From contig NZ_JACHID010000009.1 of the NCBI RefSeq assembly GCF_014203025.1, forward strand, positions 60,810 to 124,809: a stretch of 64,000 nt of DNA, read 5' to 3'. The stretch is from Desulfurispira natronophila (GTDB lineage Bacteria; Chrysiogenota; Chrysiogenetes; Chrysiogenales; Chrysiogenaceae). Each line of letters starts with the position of its first letter. The stretch's first letter is position 1. The notes beneath the pieces were generated by a model. The model saw only the letters and a program-made list of their open reading frames with translations, had not been told where the DNA came from and ran no database searches. This document shows, piece after piece, positions 49,601-59,808 of this stretch. The translations under genes were made by a program, and so were the position numbers.

Positions 49601-50247
49601 GGTGATGTGGTCTCCTTGGCAACTTCAACCGTTACAACGATATCAACTGGCTCCCACTGCACACTTGGTGGCAGCAACAGAGAGGTGTGTATACGACGGG
49701 TTTGGCCGATCTGATGGATATCGATAGCGGTGGTACGCACCGTGGCATAGCGATCGGCATCCTCCTGTGCCACGCGCAACCTCACCGCAGCAGGTGATAC
49801 GGAGATACGGGTGATCTTGTAACCCCTGGCTACCTCTCCCAGTAAAGATGGGACAACCGTTGCCTCCACCACGGTCACCGGGTCAAGGTGATACCGCGCC
49901 ACACTGGGTTTGATTGAGAGCACCTCAACCCCAAAAGGCACCTCCAGGTATTCAGTTCCTAAGCTTACTACCGTTTCGTACCCCAGAGGTTTCGGCTCCA
50001 CCGGGATCTCCAGGCGACTTCGCTGAAATTGGCGGCCCGAGATAATACTACTGGGACCAGCCACCTGAGCCTCCACGTAATCAACATCGCTGACAACGAT
50101 CACGCCTTCCGGCACATCTACAAAGTGCACAGGCAAAGTGACGCTTACCGTAGTCTTGTCGGTACTGGTAACAAACGCCCAGAGAATGATGGCAAAAAGC
50201 AAAGCCACCAGCTTGTAGGTTAAGTTATCAAAAAGGGTGCGGATCAT
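49597..50247 (-). CDS. cdaR: CdaR/YbbR-type regulator of diadenylate cyclase
   Basis: 216 residues. One N-terminal transmembrane helix (YKLVALLFAIILWAFVT, about 11-27) and then two YbbR repeats (about 33-110 and 118-210; VTLPVHFVDVPEGVIV, VRLRVAQEDADRY). Firmicute CdaR proteins modulate CdaA across the membrane and usually have four repeats; this form is short. Both ends overlap neighbours by four bases (cdaA and glmM), so all three are translated together. Confidence 0.88.
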   Translation of the reverse strand: MIRTLFDNLTYKLVALLFAIILWAFVTSTDKTTVSVTLPVHFVDVPEGVIVVSDVDYVEAQVAGPSSIISGRQFQRSRLEIPVEPKPLGYETVVSLGTEYLEVPFGVEVLSIKPSVARYHLDPVTVVEATVVPSLLGEVARGYKITRISVSPAAVRLRVAQEDADRYATVRTTAIDIHQIGQTRRIHTSLLLPPSVQWEPVDIVVTVEVAKETTSP

Positions 50248-51023
50248 TTACGCCCCCCTTTGATTCTTGGGGAAAAGATATTTTTCAGCACTTTTTTCAG
50301 GGTGTTACTGTCAAGCTTGCGAATAATACGACCTCCTACGGCCACACTGATCGCGCCTGTCTCTTCACTCACAACCACCGCTACGCAATCCGTCTGTTCC
50401 GTAACGCCAATGGCCGCCCGATGCCGGGTCCCCAGCTCTTTATCGATATCAGGATTCATGCTAACGGTAAGAAAACATCCTGCGGCATGAATGCGATTGT
50501 TGCGAATAAGCACCGCTCCGTCATGAATGGGGGTGCTGGGCTGAAATATCGTAATGAGAAGCTCTTTGCTGGTGATGGCATCCAGAACCACCGTTACATC
50601 GGCATAGTTCTGCAGATTACTTTCCCGCTCCAGCACGATCAGAGCCCCCATCTTGCGAGAAGCCAGGTTGACACAGGCCCTCACCACTTCCTCTATAGCC
50701 TCTAACTGCTTCTGATCCGTCTTGGCAAAGACACGGAAGACATCATTTTGGCCAATAGAAACCAGAAATTTTCGAATTTCCGGATGAAAAAGAATAATCA
50801 GGGCCAGCACCAAATAGCCAGCTATATTTTTCACCAGCCAGTAGATCGTATTGAGCTCGGCGACTTGGGCAGCAAACGATACCCCCAGTATCAGCAAAAT
50901 ACCGGAGAACACCTGAACAGCCGTTGTACCGCGCAGGAAAGTGAGAAGCTTGTAAATAATAATCCACACCAGAAGTATGTCTATGGCGTCGCGCCAAGTG
51001 AAATTGAAGATGAGTTCAGACAT
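50244..51023 (-). CDS. cdaA: Diadenylate cyclase CdaA (DisA_N domain)
   Basis: 259 residues. Three hydrophobic helices in the first 90 residues anchor the protein, then a DAC domain with the two catalytic motifs DGA (168-170, in STPIHDGAVLIRNN) and GTRHR (198-202). It joins two ATP into cyclic di-AMP. The ATG at 51023 gives the standard CdaA N-terminus; the longer frame to 51062 is not supported. Followed directly by cdaR and glmM. No c-di-AMP phosphodiesterase (GdpP/PgpH type) is in the window. Confidence 0.93.
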   Translation of the reverse strand: MSELIFNFTWRDAIDILLVWIIIYKLLTFLRGTTAVQVFSGILLILGVSFAAQVAELNTIYWLVKNIAGYLVLALIILFHPEIRKFLVSIGQNDVFRVFAKTDQKQLEAIEEVVRACVNLASRKMGALIVLERESNLQNYADVTVVLDAITSKELLITIFQPSTPIHDGAVLIRNNRIHAAGCFLTVSMNPDIDKELGTRHRAAIGVTEQTDCVAVVVSEETGAISVAVGGRIIRKLDSNTLKKVLKNIFSPRIKGGRK

Positions 51024-51302
51024 TCTCGCTCCGCCTGTCGTGAGAATATAGTGACCATTCACAGCACCAGGTACTATGATGCGCGGCTAACCTACATGCA
51101 CGGGAAATAGGTGCTCATCACTATACACGAAAATGCTCCCTTTGTCGGCCAGAAAATTCATCACGAATACGTCATGGGGAAAATACAACCAGGCACTTCT
51201 GTTTATTTCAGCGCATGCAGCTTACTGACTACCCTCTACCGGCAGGCGTGCAAATTGCGCACCCAGGGCAGAACACTGATGCTCCCTGCCAGGCTATCGC
51301 AC

Positions 51303-52148
51303 TCACCTGTTCAACCACAGGGCACTTGCTACCTGCAACGCCTGACGAGTCTGGGCCACATCATGCACCCGCAGCACATTCACCCCCTGGCGGGCTGCCT
51401 CCAAAGCCACCGCCACACTCCCCCCCAGCCGTTGAGAGGCATCTTTCTCCCCACTAATCTGACCGATAAAGGTCTTGCGACTAGCACCGAGATAAGTCTT
51501 AAAGCCATACCCCCCCAGTTGAGACATGGAGCCGATAAGTCGTACGTTGGCTTCAAGTTCCTTGGCAAAACCGATACCTGGGTCTAAATAAACGTTCTCA
51601 GGCGCCCCACCCGCAGCTACAAATTGACGTGCCCGCTGCAACAAGTAGGCATGAACTTCCCCTACGACATCTTCATAGCAGGTGTGACGCTGCATATCCC
51701 GGGGCTGCCCCCGCTTGTGCATCAGGCAAATCTGCGCCCCTGCCTTGGCCACCATGTCCAGCATGCCGGAATCTTCCTCTCCAGCACTAACATCATTGAC
51801 CATAGTCGCGCCAGCTTCCAGTGCAACGCGAGCAACCTGAGCACTGGTGGTATCAACGCTCACTGCAACTCCATCCGCCACCAGAGCTTCAATCACTGGC
51901 AGTACCCGGTTCAACTGCTCCTCAGCCGAAACACGCTGAGCACCCGGCCGGGTAGACTCCCCGCCTACATCTACCAAATCGGCCCCGTCCAGCACCAGCT
52001 GGTGCCCATGAGCGATGGCAATATCACAGTCAACAAAACGACCCCCGTCGCTAAACGAATCGGGGGTCACGTTGACGATACCAGCAATGCGGGGGATGGT
52101 GGTGAGCACGCCGGCCACACTATGATTGATTGCGGGGTGAATCCTCAT
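51303..52148 (-). CDS. folP: Dihydropteroate synthase
   Basis: 281 residues. [16 protein letters not shown] (pterin loop 1), [14 protein letters not shown] (loop 2), MVNDVSAG and LDPGIGFAK, and [12 protein letters not shown] identify DHPS. It joins para-aminobenzoate to dihydropterin pyrophosphate and is the sulfonamide target. The ATG at 52148 lies inside the 3' end of ftsH (29-base overlap); the open frame further upstream is the shadow of the FtsH acidic tail. A 279-base gap without recognised features separates it from cdaA. Confidence 0.93.
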   Translation of the reverse strand: MRIHPAINHSVAGVLTTIPRIAGIVNVTPDSFSDGGRFVDCDIAIAHGHQLVLDGADLVDVGGESTRPGAQRVSAEEQLNRVLPVIEALVADGVAVSVDTTSAQVARVALEAGATMVNDVSAGEEDSGMLDMVAKAGAQICLMHKRGQPRDMQRHTCYEDVVGEVHAYLLQRARQFVAAGGAPENVYLDPGIGFAKELEANVRLIGSMSQLGGYGFKTYLGASRKTFIGQISGEKDASQRLGGSVAVALEAARQGVNVLRVHDVAQTRQALQVASALWLNR

Positions 52149-54165
52149 CCTGCTCTTCGCTTTTTCCATCAGGTTGCGTTGCCGGAGCATCACTTTCATC
52201 TTCCGCTGAAGGTTCCGGCTCAGCACCATCTTCAGAAGCTGAAGCGGTGGAGCCCTCATCAGGCTCAGTGATTTCATCGGAAGGCTGCCCTGAATCCGCA
52301 GCCTCTTCACCCTCTACTACATCCTCCCCGTCACTGCGATTCTCGACGGGAAGGGGGTCGGGTTTATAGTCGGGGTGATACTTTATGATAATCTCATCGA
52401 TCACCTTGCCATCGATAGTCTCATCTTCCAGCAGCCTCTGGGAGACATCGTGCAATATATCCGTATTGGTTTCGAGAATTTCACGGGCCACATTGTAACC
52501 GTGGTCGACAATGGAGCGGATCTCCTGATCAACCATCTCCGCGGTGCGCTCGCTGTAGTTCTTGTGCTGAGTAATCTCCTTACCAAGAAAGATCTCTTCA
52601 TCCTTCTGACCGTAAGAGAGGGGGCCCAGGCGCTGGCTCATACCCCATTCGCACACCATCTTGCGGGCAATATCCGTGGCCCGCTCAATGTCATTGCCCG
52701 CTCCCGTCGTCATATGTTTCATAATAAGCTCTTCCGCTATGCGCCCTCCCATGAGCACCGATATCTGCTTGCGCAAATACTCGCTGTCCACGGAGTATTT
52801 ATCGTCCTGGGGTAAAAACTGGGTCACACCCAGGGCTCTCCCACGGGGAATAATGGTCACTTTGTGCACAGGATCGGTTCCCTTGAGGAACTTCCCGACG
52901 ATAGCGTGGCCAGCCTCGTGATAGGCGGTATTGCGTTTTTCTGCTTCCGACAGGGCCATGCTGCGGCGCTCCGGCCCCATGGTGACACGATCCTTGGCAT
53001 CTTCAAAGTCCATCATGCGCACTTTAATACGATTGCGCCGCGCCGCCATCAGGGCAGCCTCATTCACCATGTTGCTCAAGTCTGCGCCACTGAATCCGGG
53101 AGTTCCTTTAGCCAGGGTCTCGATATCCACATCCTTGGCCAAGGGAACCTTGCTGGTATGTACCTTGAGAATACCCGCTCTTCCCCTGACATCAGGTTTA
53201 GGGACAATCACCTGACGATCAAATCGACCGGGACGCAAAAGAGCCGGATCCAGCACATCAGGGCGGTTAGTAGCAGCAATCAAAATAACGCCTTCATTGG
53301 ACTCAAAGCCATCCATCTCCACCAGTAACTGGTTAAGGGTCTGCTCCCGTTCATCGTGACCACCACCCAGGCCGGCACCACGGTGGCGCCCCACGGCGTC
53401 TATTTCGTCAATAAAGATAATGCAGGGAGCGTTTTTCTTGCCCTGCTCAAAGAGGTCGCGCACTCGGCTGGCACCAACCCCCACAAACATTTCCACAAAG
53501 TCGGAACCGGATATGCTGAAGAAGGGAACTCCCGCCTCACCAGCTATGGCTTTGGCCAGAAGGGTCTTCCCCGTACCAGGAGAACCCATGAGCAGCACCC
53601 CTTTGGGGATCTGCCCCCCCAGCTTGGTGAACTTCTTCGGATCCTTGAGAAACTCTACAATCTCCACCAGATCTTCCTTGGCCTCATCAATGCCCGCCAC
53701 ATCATTAAAGGTAACCTTGGGGCTCTCCTCGGTAAGCATTTTAGCTTTGGACTTGCCAAAACTCATAGCCTTGTTGCCCCCCATTTGCATCTGCCGCATG
53801 AAGAAAATCCACACCGCAATCAGCAGCAACATAGGGAACCAGGAGATAAGAATCTGCAGCAGCCATGGCGTGCCCTCAGGCTCCTTCACATCAATGCGCA
53901 AACCGCGCTCCTTGAGCATGCGAATAAAATCAGGATCATCGGGAGCAATGGTCTCCAAACGCTTATTATGAGCATCCCAACCAGTGACTTGCTTACCCTG
54001 AATCTCCACCCGATCAATGGCCCCTCGCTCCACTTGAGCAATAAACTCACTATAGGGAACCTTGTCCTGAGTCTCAGTGGGGGCACTGAATGCATTAAAC
54101 ATGAGAATAAGAATCAGCCCTATGACAATCCAAAGGGTGATATTGCGATAAAAATTATTGTTCAA
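52120..54165 (-). CDS. ftsH: ATP-dependent zinc metalloprotease FtsH
   Basis: 681 residues. Two transmembrane helices (about 9-26 and 101-123) flank a periplasmic loop; then Walker A GSPGTGKT (194-201), Walker B IIFIDEID, the arginine-finger region RPGRFDRQV and the zinc site HEAGH (416-420). It degrades misfolded membrane proteins and regulatory targets. The last ~75 residues form a very acidic, Ser/Glu/Asp-rich tail, longer than in most FtsH, and the end overlaps folP. The gene begins five bases before the end of hpt. Confidence 0.96.
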   Translation of the reverse strand: MNNNFYRNITLWIVIGLILILMFNAFSAPTETQDKVPYSEFIAQVERGAIDRVEIQGKQVTGWDAHNKRLETIAPDDPDFIRMLKERGLRIDVKEPEGTPWLLQILISWFPMLLLIAVWIFFMRQMQMGGNKAMSFGKSKAKMLTEESPKVTFNDVAGIDEAKEDLVEIVEFLKDPKKFTKLGGQIPKGVLLMGSPGTGKTLLAKAIAGEAGVPFFSISGSDFVEMFVGVGASRVRDLFEQGKKNAPCIIFIDEIDAVGRHRGAGLGGGHDEREQTLNQLLVEMDGFESNEGVILIAATNRPDVLDPALLRPGRFDRQVIVPKPDVRGRAGILKVHTSKVPLAKDVDIETLAKGTPGFSGADLSNMVNEAALMAARRNRIKVRMMDFEDAKDRVTMGPERRSMALSEAEKRNTAYHEAGHAIVGKFLKGTDPVHKVTIIPRGRALGVTQFLPQDDKYSVDSEYLRKQISVLMGGRIAEELIMKHMTTGAGNDIERATDIARKMVCEWGMSQRLGPLSYGQKDEEIFLGKEITQHKNYSERTAEMVDQEIRSIVDHGYNVAREILETNTDILHDVSQRLLEDETIDGKVIDEIIIKYHPDYKPDPLPVENRSDGEDVVEGEEAADSGQPSDEITEPDEGSTASASEDGAEPEPSAEDESDAPATQPDGKSEEQDEDSPRNQS

Positions 54166-54169
54166 CGTA

Positions 54170-54706
54170 CTACTCCTCTGTACTCATAATACCAATATGG
54201 GGAAGCTCCCGGAGCTTGTGCATATAATCGAGGCCGTAGCCTACCACAAAAAGATCATCAATGGTTATCCCCACATAGTGAGCATTCAAACCATTAATTC
54301 GTCGCGAAGGTTTATCAAGCAGGCAGCACAGCCGCAACTCGCGAGGTTGACGGGTTTGCAAAAGGCGCAATAGGTGCTCAAGAGTGCGCCCAGTATCGAT
54401 AATGTCTTCCACAATAAGCACATTGCGCTGGAAGATAGAGCGCTCCATGTCAAACTCCACCTTCACCGTCCCGCTGGACTCCTCTCCTTCGTAAGAAGAA
54501 ACTTTCATAAAGTCAACTTCCACCTCTATCTGATGACGAGCCAAAGCCCGTGCCAAATCAGCGGTAAAAATAAAGGAGCCACTGAGGATACACAACAGCA
54601 GCAACGGCTCGCCGGCAAAGTCTTCGGCAATGCGAGCGGCCAGCTGCTCTACCGTATCGGCAATAGTTGCTTCATCAATAAATGGTTCAATGCGGCGTGA
54701 TTTCAA
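54170..54706 (-). CDS. hpt: Hypoxanthine phosphoribosyltransferase
   Basis: 178 residues from a TTG start at 54706, which has GGGGAG eight bases upstream and gives the usual Hpt length; it overlaps the end of tilS by 20 bases. PRPP motif [18 protein letters not shown], the purine/pyrophosphate loop [24 protein letters not shown] and [18 protein letters not shown] are all present. It salvages hypoxanthine and guanine. The order tilS-hpt-ftsH is conserved in many phyla. Confidence 0.93.
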   Translation of the reverse strand: MKSRRIEPFIDEATIADTVEQLAARIAEDFAGEPLLLLCILSGSFIFTADLARALARHQIEVEVDFMKVSSYEGEESSGTVKVEFDMERSIFQRNVLIVEDIIDTGRTLEHLLRLLQTRQPRELRLCCLLDKPSRRINGLNAHYVGITIDDLFVVGYGLDYMHKLRELPHIGIMSTEE

Positions 54707-56027
54707 TCCAGTACTCCCCGTCGTCCGCTGCACCCGCAACTGGGGACACCGGACCAAAACCTTCCAGGAATATGATCTCGCCGTGGGCATTCTCCACCAC
54801 GACAAGCCGATGACGCTCCGTGCGGGGCACTTTGCGATCGATAAGAAACTTTTTGAGCTTAACGCTCCCACAGGGCAGCCTGAGGGTATCGCCAGCAAGG
54901 CGGTTGCGAATAGTCAGAGGGAAAATAACAAGATTTGCCCCAAGTGGAAACCACTTTCGTTCAGTTTTTTTTGAGCGATGCAAACGAAGGCTCTTGTCAC
55001 CGAAGTGGTAATCCCCGCAGCCATCTATACACAAAGGGTCCGGAGCATCATTACCTTCGACCCGCTGTGGGCGGCAATAGATGCGATCATAAGCAAAAAC
55101 TACCTCAACCCCTCGCCCACCATCAAGATATCGGGTACCACCCTTACTATTTAACAGATAACAAAATTGCTCCACCTTGCGCCCATCAGGCTCCAATCGG
55201 TTCTCCACCAGAAAACGGTGGGCCACTTGAGACTGCACAAAGGCATCCTCAGCACGCAAAGCCACTCCATCCAGCTCCCCGCTCTGCACTAGTCGGATAT
55301 ATGTCGCATTCATCTGCCGATTGAGCCAGCCAAACCCAGCCTCCAGATCATGCACCAATGTACGCTGTTGCGAAGTGGTAAAGCCAAAATCCGGCTCCAA
55401 CTGCTGCTGCAGTAACAAACGCACCCGATTGCGCAGGTAATCAGGTTGGCTATTGGTACTATCCTCTCGCCACTGCACTGCCTGTTGACGAGCGTAGTGA
55501 TAAAGCTGCGCCTTGCTCAAATCTGCCAAAGGACGCCAGGCTCCTGGAAGGGGGTGCCCCAAAGACGAAAGCAGGGAGCGCCCCTGCAGTATATCCATAA
55601 ACACCTTTTCCACTTGGTCATCCAGACTCATGGCCGTTACTACCACAAAGGGCTCATCCCCAAAGCAGTCTCGGCCAACCTGATGAAAGAAGCGGTATCG
55701 ACAGTTGCGGGCGCTGCTTTGAAAGTTTCCCGTTAACTGCCCCGGCTTTAGGCAACAGGCGTAAAAACTGAGGGTATAATCAAGGCAAACAGAGGCAACC
55801 AGTTGCCGATCAACCGCTGAAGATCCTTGGCGCGTACCGTGATCCACATGCGCCACCACCAGCCGCAGGGGGTGAACTTCCTGCGTCCGCCGAAAAAGGT
55901 CCAACAACACCATGGAGTCCACCCCACCACTGACCCCCAACACAAAACGTCGATTTTCCACATCCGGGTAAGCAGCACAAAGCTTCTTGATGAAAGTCGG
56001 GAGCAGCTCTGGGTCACTGCCACTCAT
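54687..56027 (-). CDS. tilS: tRNA(Ile)-lysidine synthetase
   Basis: 446 residues. The N-type ATP-pyrophosphatase loop is FVLGVSGGVDSMVLLDL, with VAHVDHGTRQ and SLDDQVEKVFMDILQG completing the TilS catalytic site; a C-terminal TilS domain follows (FPLTIRNRLAGDTLRLPCG). It converts C34 of tRNA-Ile(CAU) to lysidine so that AUA is read. The ATG at 56027 was chosen by homology; the frame is open another 112 codons through recX, without meaning. Overlaps both recX (14 bases) and hpt (20 bases). Confidence 0.93.
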   Translation of the reverse strand: MSGSDPELLPTFIKKLCAAYPDVENRRFVLGVSGGVDSMVLLDLFRRTQEVHPLRLVVAHVDHGTRQGSSAVDRQLVASVCLDYTLSFYACCLKPGQLTGNFQSSARNCRYRFFHQVGRDCFGDEPFVVVTAMSLDDQVEKVFMDILQGRSLLSSLGHPLPGAWRPLADLSKAQLYHYARQQAVQWREDSTNSQPDYLRNRVRLLLQQQLEPDFGFTTSQQRTLVHDLEAGFGWLNRQMNATYIRLVQSGELDGVALRAEDAFVQSQVAHRFLVENRLEPDGRKVEQFCYLLNSKGGTRYLDGGRGVEVVFAYDRIYCRPQRVEGNDAPDPLCIDGCGDYHFGDKSLRLHRSKKTERKWFPLGANLVIFPLTIRNRLAGDTLRLPCGSVKLKKFLIDRKVPRTERHRLVVVENAHGEIIFLEGFGPVSPVAGAADDGEYWIEITPH

Positions 56028-56496
56028 GGCCCTGCTCCTCGATAATAGCGCGCAACTGCTCCACCTCCTGCCAGCGAAAACCGCGCTGCTGCAATAAACC
56101 CTCAAGCTTCTGACGCTGCCAGCTCTCATCCTCATCCCGAACCTTGCTGCCAAAACGCCGCCACAAACGCCGCGCCAACTCCTCACAGCGATAGCCAAAC
56201 TGCTCCTGCAAAAGTGAGTCCCAGTAAGCAGGCAAGGGGATACCCCGTGATGCCAAAAAGTGCTCCATGTAGCGACCACCGTGAAGCTTACCCAACTGTT
56301 GCCAGACAAACCCCTCAAAGTATGCATCATCGTCCAGCAGCCGCAATTCTTCAGTACGCGCAAGGACCTGCTGGGCTACTTCGGGGCAATAGCCCTTCTG
56401 AACGAGCTTTTGCTCCAGCTCTGCCCGATGGTAAGCCCGTCGTCCAAGCAGACGGCAGACGTAACTAAAGCCTCGCTCGGGAGTTTTCTCTTTCAT
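56014..56496 (-). CDS. recX: Regulatory protein RecX
   Basis: 160 residues made of three-helix RecX repeats: SYVCRLLGRRAYHRAELEQKL, LLDDDAYFEGFVWQQLGKLHGGRYM and the C-terminal QRQKLEGLLQQRGFRWQEV. RecX limits RecA filament growth. The ATG at 56496 has GGGGAG six bases upstream and overlaps the rluA stop by four; the first in-frame ATG (56523) is less likely. recA itself is not in the window. Confidence 0.86.
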   Translation of the reverse strand: MKEKTPERGFSYVCRLLGRRAYHRAELEQKLVQKGYCPEVAQQVLARTEELRLLDDDAYFEGFVWQQLGKLHGGRYMEHFLASRGIPLPAYWDSLLQEQFGYRCEELARRLWRRFGSKVRDEDESWQRQKLEGLLQQRGFRWQEVEQLRAIIEEQGHEWQ

Positions 56497-57179
56497 GGCC
56501 ACTCCCCGACTGCTGGCCGCCAAGGCAGCTGGAGCACCGCTGCCGGCAAGAGGGAATCGGGAAGTTCCAGCGCCACCATATCGCTGCGTGTGGGATGAGC
56601 GTAGGCCAAGCGCCAGGCACAGAGGGCAATGGAGCGGTCAGCCAGTGGCTCTGGAGCTCCGTATCGCAGATCACCTACAATAGGGTGACCCCGTTGAGCC
56701 AGCTGCAAACGAATCTGATGCTTCCGACCTGTTTTAAGCTCAACTTCCAACAAGCTGTGCGCTTCATCGTGCCACAGCACCTGGTAAAAAAGCCTTGCCA
56801 GCTTACCATGAGGGTCTATGCGGGAGCCCTTTTCATCGCTGGACATAAAGTCGCTGCATTCTGCTTTCGATGGCTCAATCCGACCGTGCACCAAAGCCAG
56901 ATAACGCTTTTGCACCTGATGGCGACGAATCTGGTCCGAAAGGCGCGAAGCTCCCTTGGAAGTGCGCCCCAGGACCACCAAACCACTCACCGGCCGATCC
57001 AGCCGCTGCACCATGCCCACAAAGACATTACCGGTTTTGTAGTGGCGCCGAGCCAAACTTTTACGTACCATATCCAGCAAACTCATATCACCACTGCTGT
57101 CAGGCTGCATGGGAATACCTGGCGGTTTGAACACCACCACCGTATGATTATCTTCATGAAGTATCTGAATATCCTGCAT
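56493..57179 (-). CDS. RluA-family pseudouridine synthase
   Basis: 228 residues without an S4 domain. The catalytic loop is VQRLDRPVSGLVVLGRTSKG (Asp in RLD), followed by KRYLALVHG, LEVELKTGRKHQIRLQLAQRGHPIVGDLRYG. Short RluA members without S4 modify rRNA or tRNA uridines (RluA/TruC type); the exact site cannot be told. ATG at 57179 chosen for homology at IQILHEDNHTVVVFKPPGIPM. First gene of the long minus-strand run toward acpS. Confidence 0.88.
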   Translation of the reverse strand: MQDIQILHEDNHTVVVFKPPGIPMQPDSSGDMSLLDMVRKSLARRHYKTGNVFVGMVQRLDRPVSGLVVLGRTSKGASRLSDQIRRHQVQKRYLALVHGRIEPSKAECSDFMSSDEKGSRIDPHGKLARLFYQVLWHDEAHSLLEVELKTGRKHQIRLQLAQRGHPIVGDLRYGAPEPLADRSIALCAWRLAYAHPTRSDMVALELPDSLLPAAVLQLPWRPAVGEWP

Positions 57180-57223
57180 TAAAATTTCCGTACAAAGCCT
57201 ATTATGTCGCCAGGAAAGGGTTA

Positions 57224-58012
57224 TTGAAGTTGAATATAACACACATCCACAGCCCGACAAACACCACCTTTCGCCAGCTCTTAAAGCTTACTGGAGCTCG
57301 CGGTATCCGCAAACAGGGGCTCGCCTTGGCAGCAGGGGAAAAAATCGTCAACGAGCTCCTGCCAAGCCCCCACGTCCAGCAGCTGATTATCAGTGAAAAG
57401 TACTGCGGAGCCTTGGCAACTGACCTGCCCATCCTTTGCCTGGACCAAGCCCTCTTCCGCCAGCTTGATGTCTGCGGCACCAACTCACCACTGGTTGTGG
57501 TAAAATGGAAACCATGGCCATCATTTTGCCAGCAGAACATCGACGGGCACTGTGTAGCCATCGCTTTTCAGGATCCGGAAAATGTCGGGGCTGTAGTGCG
57601 CTCCAGCCTGGCATTTGGCATCGAAGACGTAATTTTACTAAAAGAGTGCGCCCATCCTTTTCTGCCAAAGGCCGTGCGGGCATCAGCAGGAACTGTCTTC
57701 CAGGCCCGATTTCACCAGGGACCACCCCTTGAAAGTTTGCACATGCTGGATTTTGATGGCGAGCTAGTCCCTCTCTCACAAGATGGAGCCCCCCTGAAAG
57801 AGCACCGCTTTGCCACCCGCACCATGCTCCTGCCGGGTATTGAAGGTTGCGGATTACCACATCATCTGCGCAGTAACGCCGTCAGCATCCCCATCTCCGA
57901 TGCTGTCGAATCCCTCAATGCCGCCGTGGCGACATCCATTATCCTCTACGCCATGCAAAACCAGAGCGATAGCCACGCCCCCACTTTCCAAAAAGACTAT
58001 ACCACTGAATAA
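57224..58012 (+). CDS. TrmH/SpoU-family RNA methyltransferase
   Basis: 262 residues with an N-terminal RNA-binding substrate domain (about 15-95) and the SPOUT knot: motif 1 DPENVGAVVRSSLAFGIED, motif 2 ILLPGIEGCGLP (unusual for the GxExxG core but aligned), motif 3 ISDAVESLNAAVATSIILY. It should 2'-O-methylate rRNA or tRNA using SAM. The TTG start at 57224 has AGGAAAGGG just upstream. Divergent from rluA with 44 bases between the starts. Confidence 0.83.
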   Translation: MKLNITHIHSPTNTTFRQLLKLTGARGIRKQGLALAAGEKIVNELLPSPHVQQLIISEKYCGALATDLPILCLDQALFRQLDVCGTNSPLVVVKWKPWPSFCQQNIDGHCVAIAFQDPENVGAVVRSSLAFGIEDVILLKECAHPFLPKAVRASAGTVFQARFHQGPPLESLHMLDFDGELVPLSQDGAPLKEHRFATRTMLLPGIEGCGLPHHLRSNAVSIPISDAVESLNAAVATSIILYAMQNQSDSHAPTFQKDYTTE

Positions 58013-58097
58013 CCGGACCCCACTTGAGTTCAGTGAAGTTCTCCATTACAATTACTAAAACAAAAAAATTAACAAGCGTAATTGAAAAGGAAATTTC

Positions 58098-58586
58098 ATG
58101 CCCAACAACCAACAGCGACCCCGCATTACCATACGCACCATGACCATTGATGATCTGGCTCCGGTTTTCCACCTGGGAGAAAAGATCTTCACCTATCGCA
58201 AGTCCCCCACCCTCTATCGCACCTGGGATGAATTTGAGGTGGCAGAGTTTTTTGTGGGTAGCAACGAATGTTGCTTTGTCGCCGAAATGAACGAAAAGAT
58301 CATCGGTTTTTTGCTGGGCTATATTATCGACCGCAAAAAAGCCAGCCGCAAGGTAGGCTACCTCACCTGGATCGGCGTCGACCACGACATAGAGGGACGG
58401 GGTGTGGCCCACCGCCTCTTTGAAAAATTTCACCAAACCATGGAAGAGAACGAAGTGGAGCTACTGCTCGTGGACAGTGACGCCAGCAATAAGCGAGCCT
58501 TGGACTTCTTCGAGCGGGTTGGCTTCACCTCTCCCCGGGATCACCTCTATCTGAGCCTGAAAATGGACGAGTGGGATCGGCCATGA
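58098..58586 (+). CDS. GNAT-family N-acetyltransferase
   Basis: 162 residues of the GNAT fold. The acetyl-CoA loop is GVDHDIEGRGVAHRLFEKF (R/Q-x-x-G-x-G/A type), preceded by CCFVAEMNEKIIGFLLGYII. RimI-like proteins acetylate protein N-termini or small amines; substrate unknown. An AAGGAAATTTC site precedes the ATG, and the end overlaps the M20 peptidase start as ATGA, so the two likely act in the same process. Confidence 0.85.
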   Translation: MPNNQQRPRITIRTMTIDDLAPVFHLGEKIFTYRKSPTLYRTWDEFEVAEFFVGSNECCFVAEMNEKIIGFLLGYIIDRKKASRKVGYLTWIGVDHDIEGRGVAHRLFEKFHQTMEENEVELLLVDSDASNKRALDFFERVGFTSPRDHLYLSLKMDEWDRP

Positions 58587-59668
58587 TTAACGAAGAGCGT
58601 TTGCGCAAAAATCTGCTGGAAATGATCGATATCTACAGCCCCTCCGGCAAAGAAGAGGAAATACTTGAGTACCTGGAGACCTACCTGAAAGAGGCCCAGC
58701 TTATCTATGAACAGCAAGAGGTGGAGGAGGGTCGCTACAATCTTATAGTACAGGACGAAAATCAAGAACCACGTGTAGCCTTCGTCGGCCATGTAGACAC
58801 AGTAGTACCCATCCACATTGATGATTACCGCTCTGAGGAGGATGGCGACACCATATACGGCTTGGGGTCAGCCGACATGAAAGGTGGCGTGGCCGCCATC
58901 ATCGAAGCCTTTGCCACCTACCGAGAGCTGTACGGCACACTCCCACCCGCCGCTATGGCCCTGGTCGTAGGCGAAGAGGCAGCCCAGGATGGAGCTATCC
59001 GCTTGGTGGAAGAATATGGTTACGACTGGTCCATTGTGGCCGAGCCCACCAACGGAGTACCCTGCTTTTCCCATTACGGCTACCTGGAAATGGAGCTTTC
59101 CACAGCCGGCAGACGGGTACACGCCTCCATGGCAGGCCGCCAGACCCATGCCGTCAAGGACATGTTACGGGTGCTGCTGCGCCTGAGCAACTTCCTCGAC
59201 AAGAAGTACCCCGAGATCGTATACAATATCCGGGACCTCAACAGCACCAGCTGCGGCTTTGCCTCCCCTGAGCGCTGCGAAACCGCCATCGACATGCACT
59301 TCCCCCCCCGCTTCCCTGCCGGAGACCTCATGGCAGAGTTGGAAGAGGAGTTGTATGAAAACACTGCTGGCATCGCTCTGGAAACCTCCTTTGTCACCGT
59401 GCGACCAGGCTACGACCTGCCAGTGAAGGGGCCATTGGCGCGGGGATTAAAAGAAGTATATGAAAAACTCGGACTAAGCTGGAATCCCAGCTCCTTTGTC
59501 AGCGATTCCGACGCCGCCATCCTTTGGCGCGAAGGTATTCGCACCGTAGTGCTGGGCCCGGGAAAGCTGGAGGATGCTCACACCCAGGATGAGTCAGTGG
59601 ATTTTGCTTCTGTAGTGAGTGCCGCTACCATTTATCTGGCACTGATGGAAAAGCTTGCTCAAACGTAA
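58583..59668 (+). CDS. M20-family metallopeptidase (ArgE/DapE/Acy1 type)
   Basis: 361 residues. First metal motif FVGHVDTVVP, second GSADMKGGVAAIIEA with bridging Asp, catalytic GEEAAQDGA (EE), then AEPTNG and the last metal His in GKLEDAHTQDESV. Family members cleave amide bonds of N-acetyl-ornithine, succinyl-DAP or lysine carrier adducts; the compact FSH-GYLEMELS lid suggests an ArgE/DapE/LysK-like role. The ATG at 58583 overlaps the acetyltransferase stop. Confidence 0.85.
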   Translation: MINEERLRKNLLEMIDIYSPSGKEEEILEYLETYLKEAQLIYEQQEVEEGRYNLIVQDENQEPRVAFVGHVDTVVPIHIDDYRSEEDGDTIYGLGSADMKGGVAAIIEAFATYRELYGTLPPAAMALVVGEEAAQDGAIRLVEEYGYDWSIVAEPTNGVPCFSHYGYLEMELSTAGRRVHASMAGRQTHAVKDMLRVLLRLSNFLDKKYPEIVYNIRDLNSTSCGFASPERCETAIDMHFPPRFPAGDLMAELEEELYENTAGIALETSFVTVRPGYDLPVKGPLARGLKEVYEKLGLSWNPSSFVSDSDAAILWREGIRTVVLGPGKLEDAHTQDESVDFASVVSAATIYLALMEKLAQT

Positions 59669-59758
59669 AGAGTGAGCAACCCTCGTGCTGCGAGCACTGC
59701 AAGACCAGCAAAAGAGCGCAAGGTCAGCCTGCTGGCTCACCGGAAATGGTCACAAAAA

Positions 59759-59785
59759 AGCCCCTGGATAAACTTTCCAAGGGCT
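59759..59785 (-). terminator. Intrinsic terminator after tRNA-Ala
   Basis: 10-bp stem with one G-U pair on the minus strand (59759-59768 with 59776-59785) followed by UUUUUU encoded at 59759-59754. It lies 24 bases past the tRNA 3' end. Confidence 0.75.
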
Positions 59786-59808
59786 CGTGGGGGGGGATGG
59801 TAGGTTTA

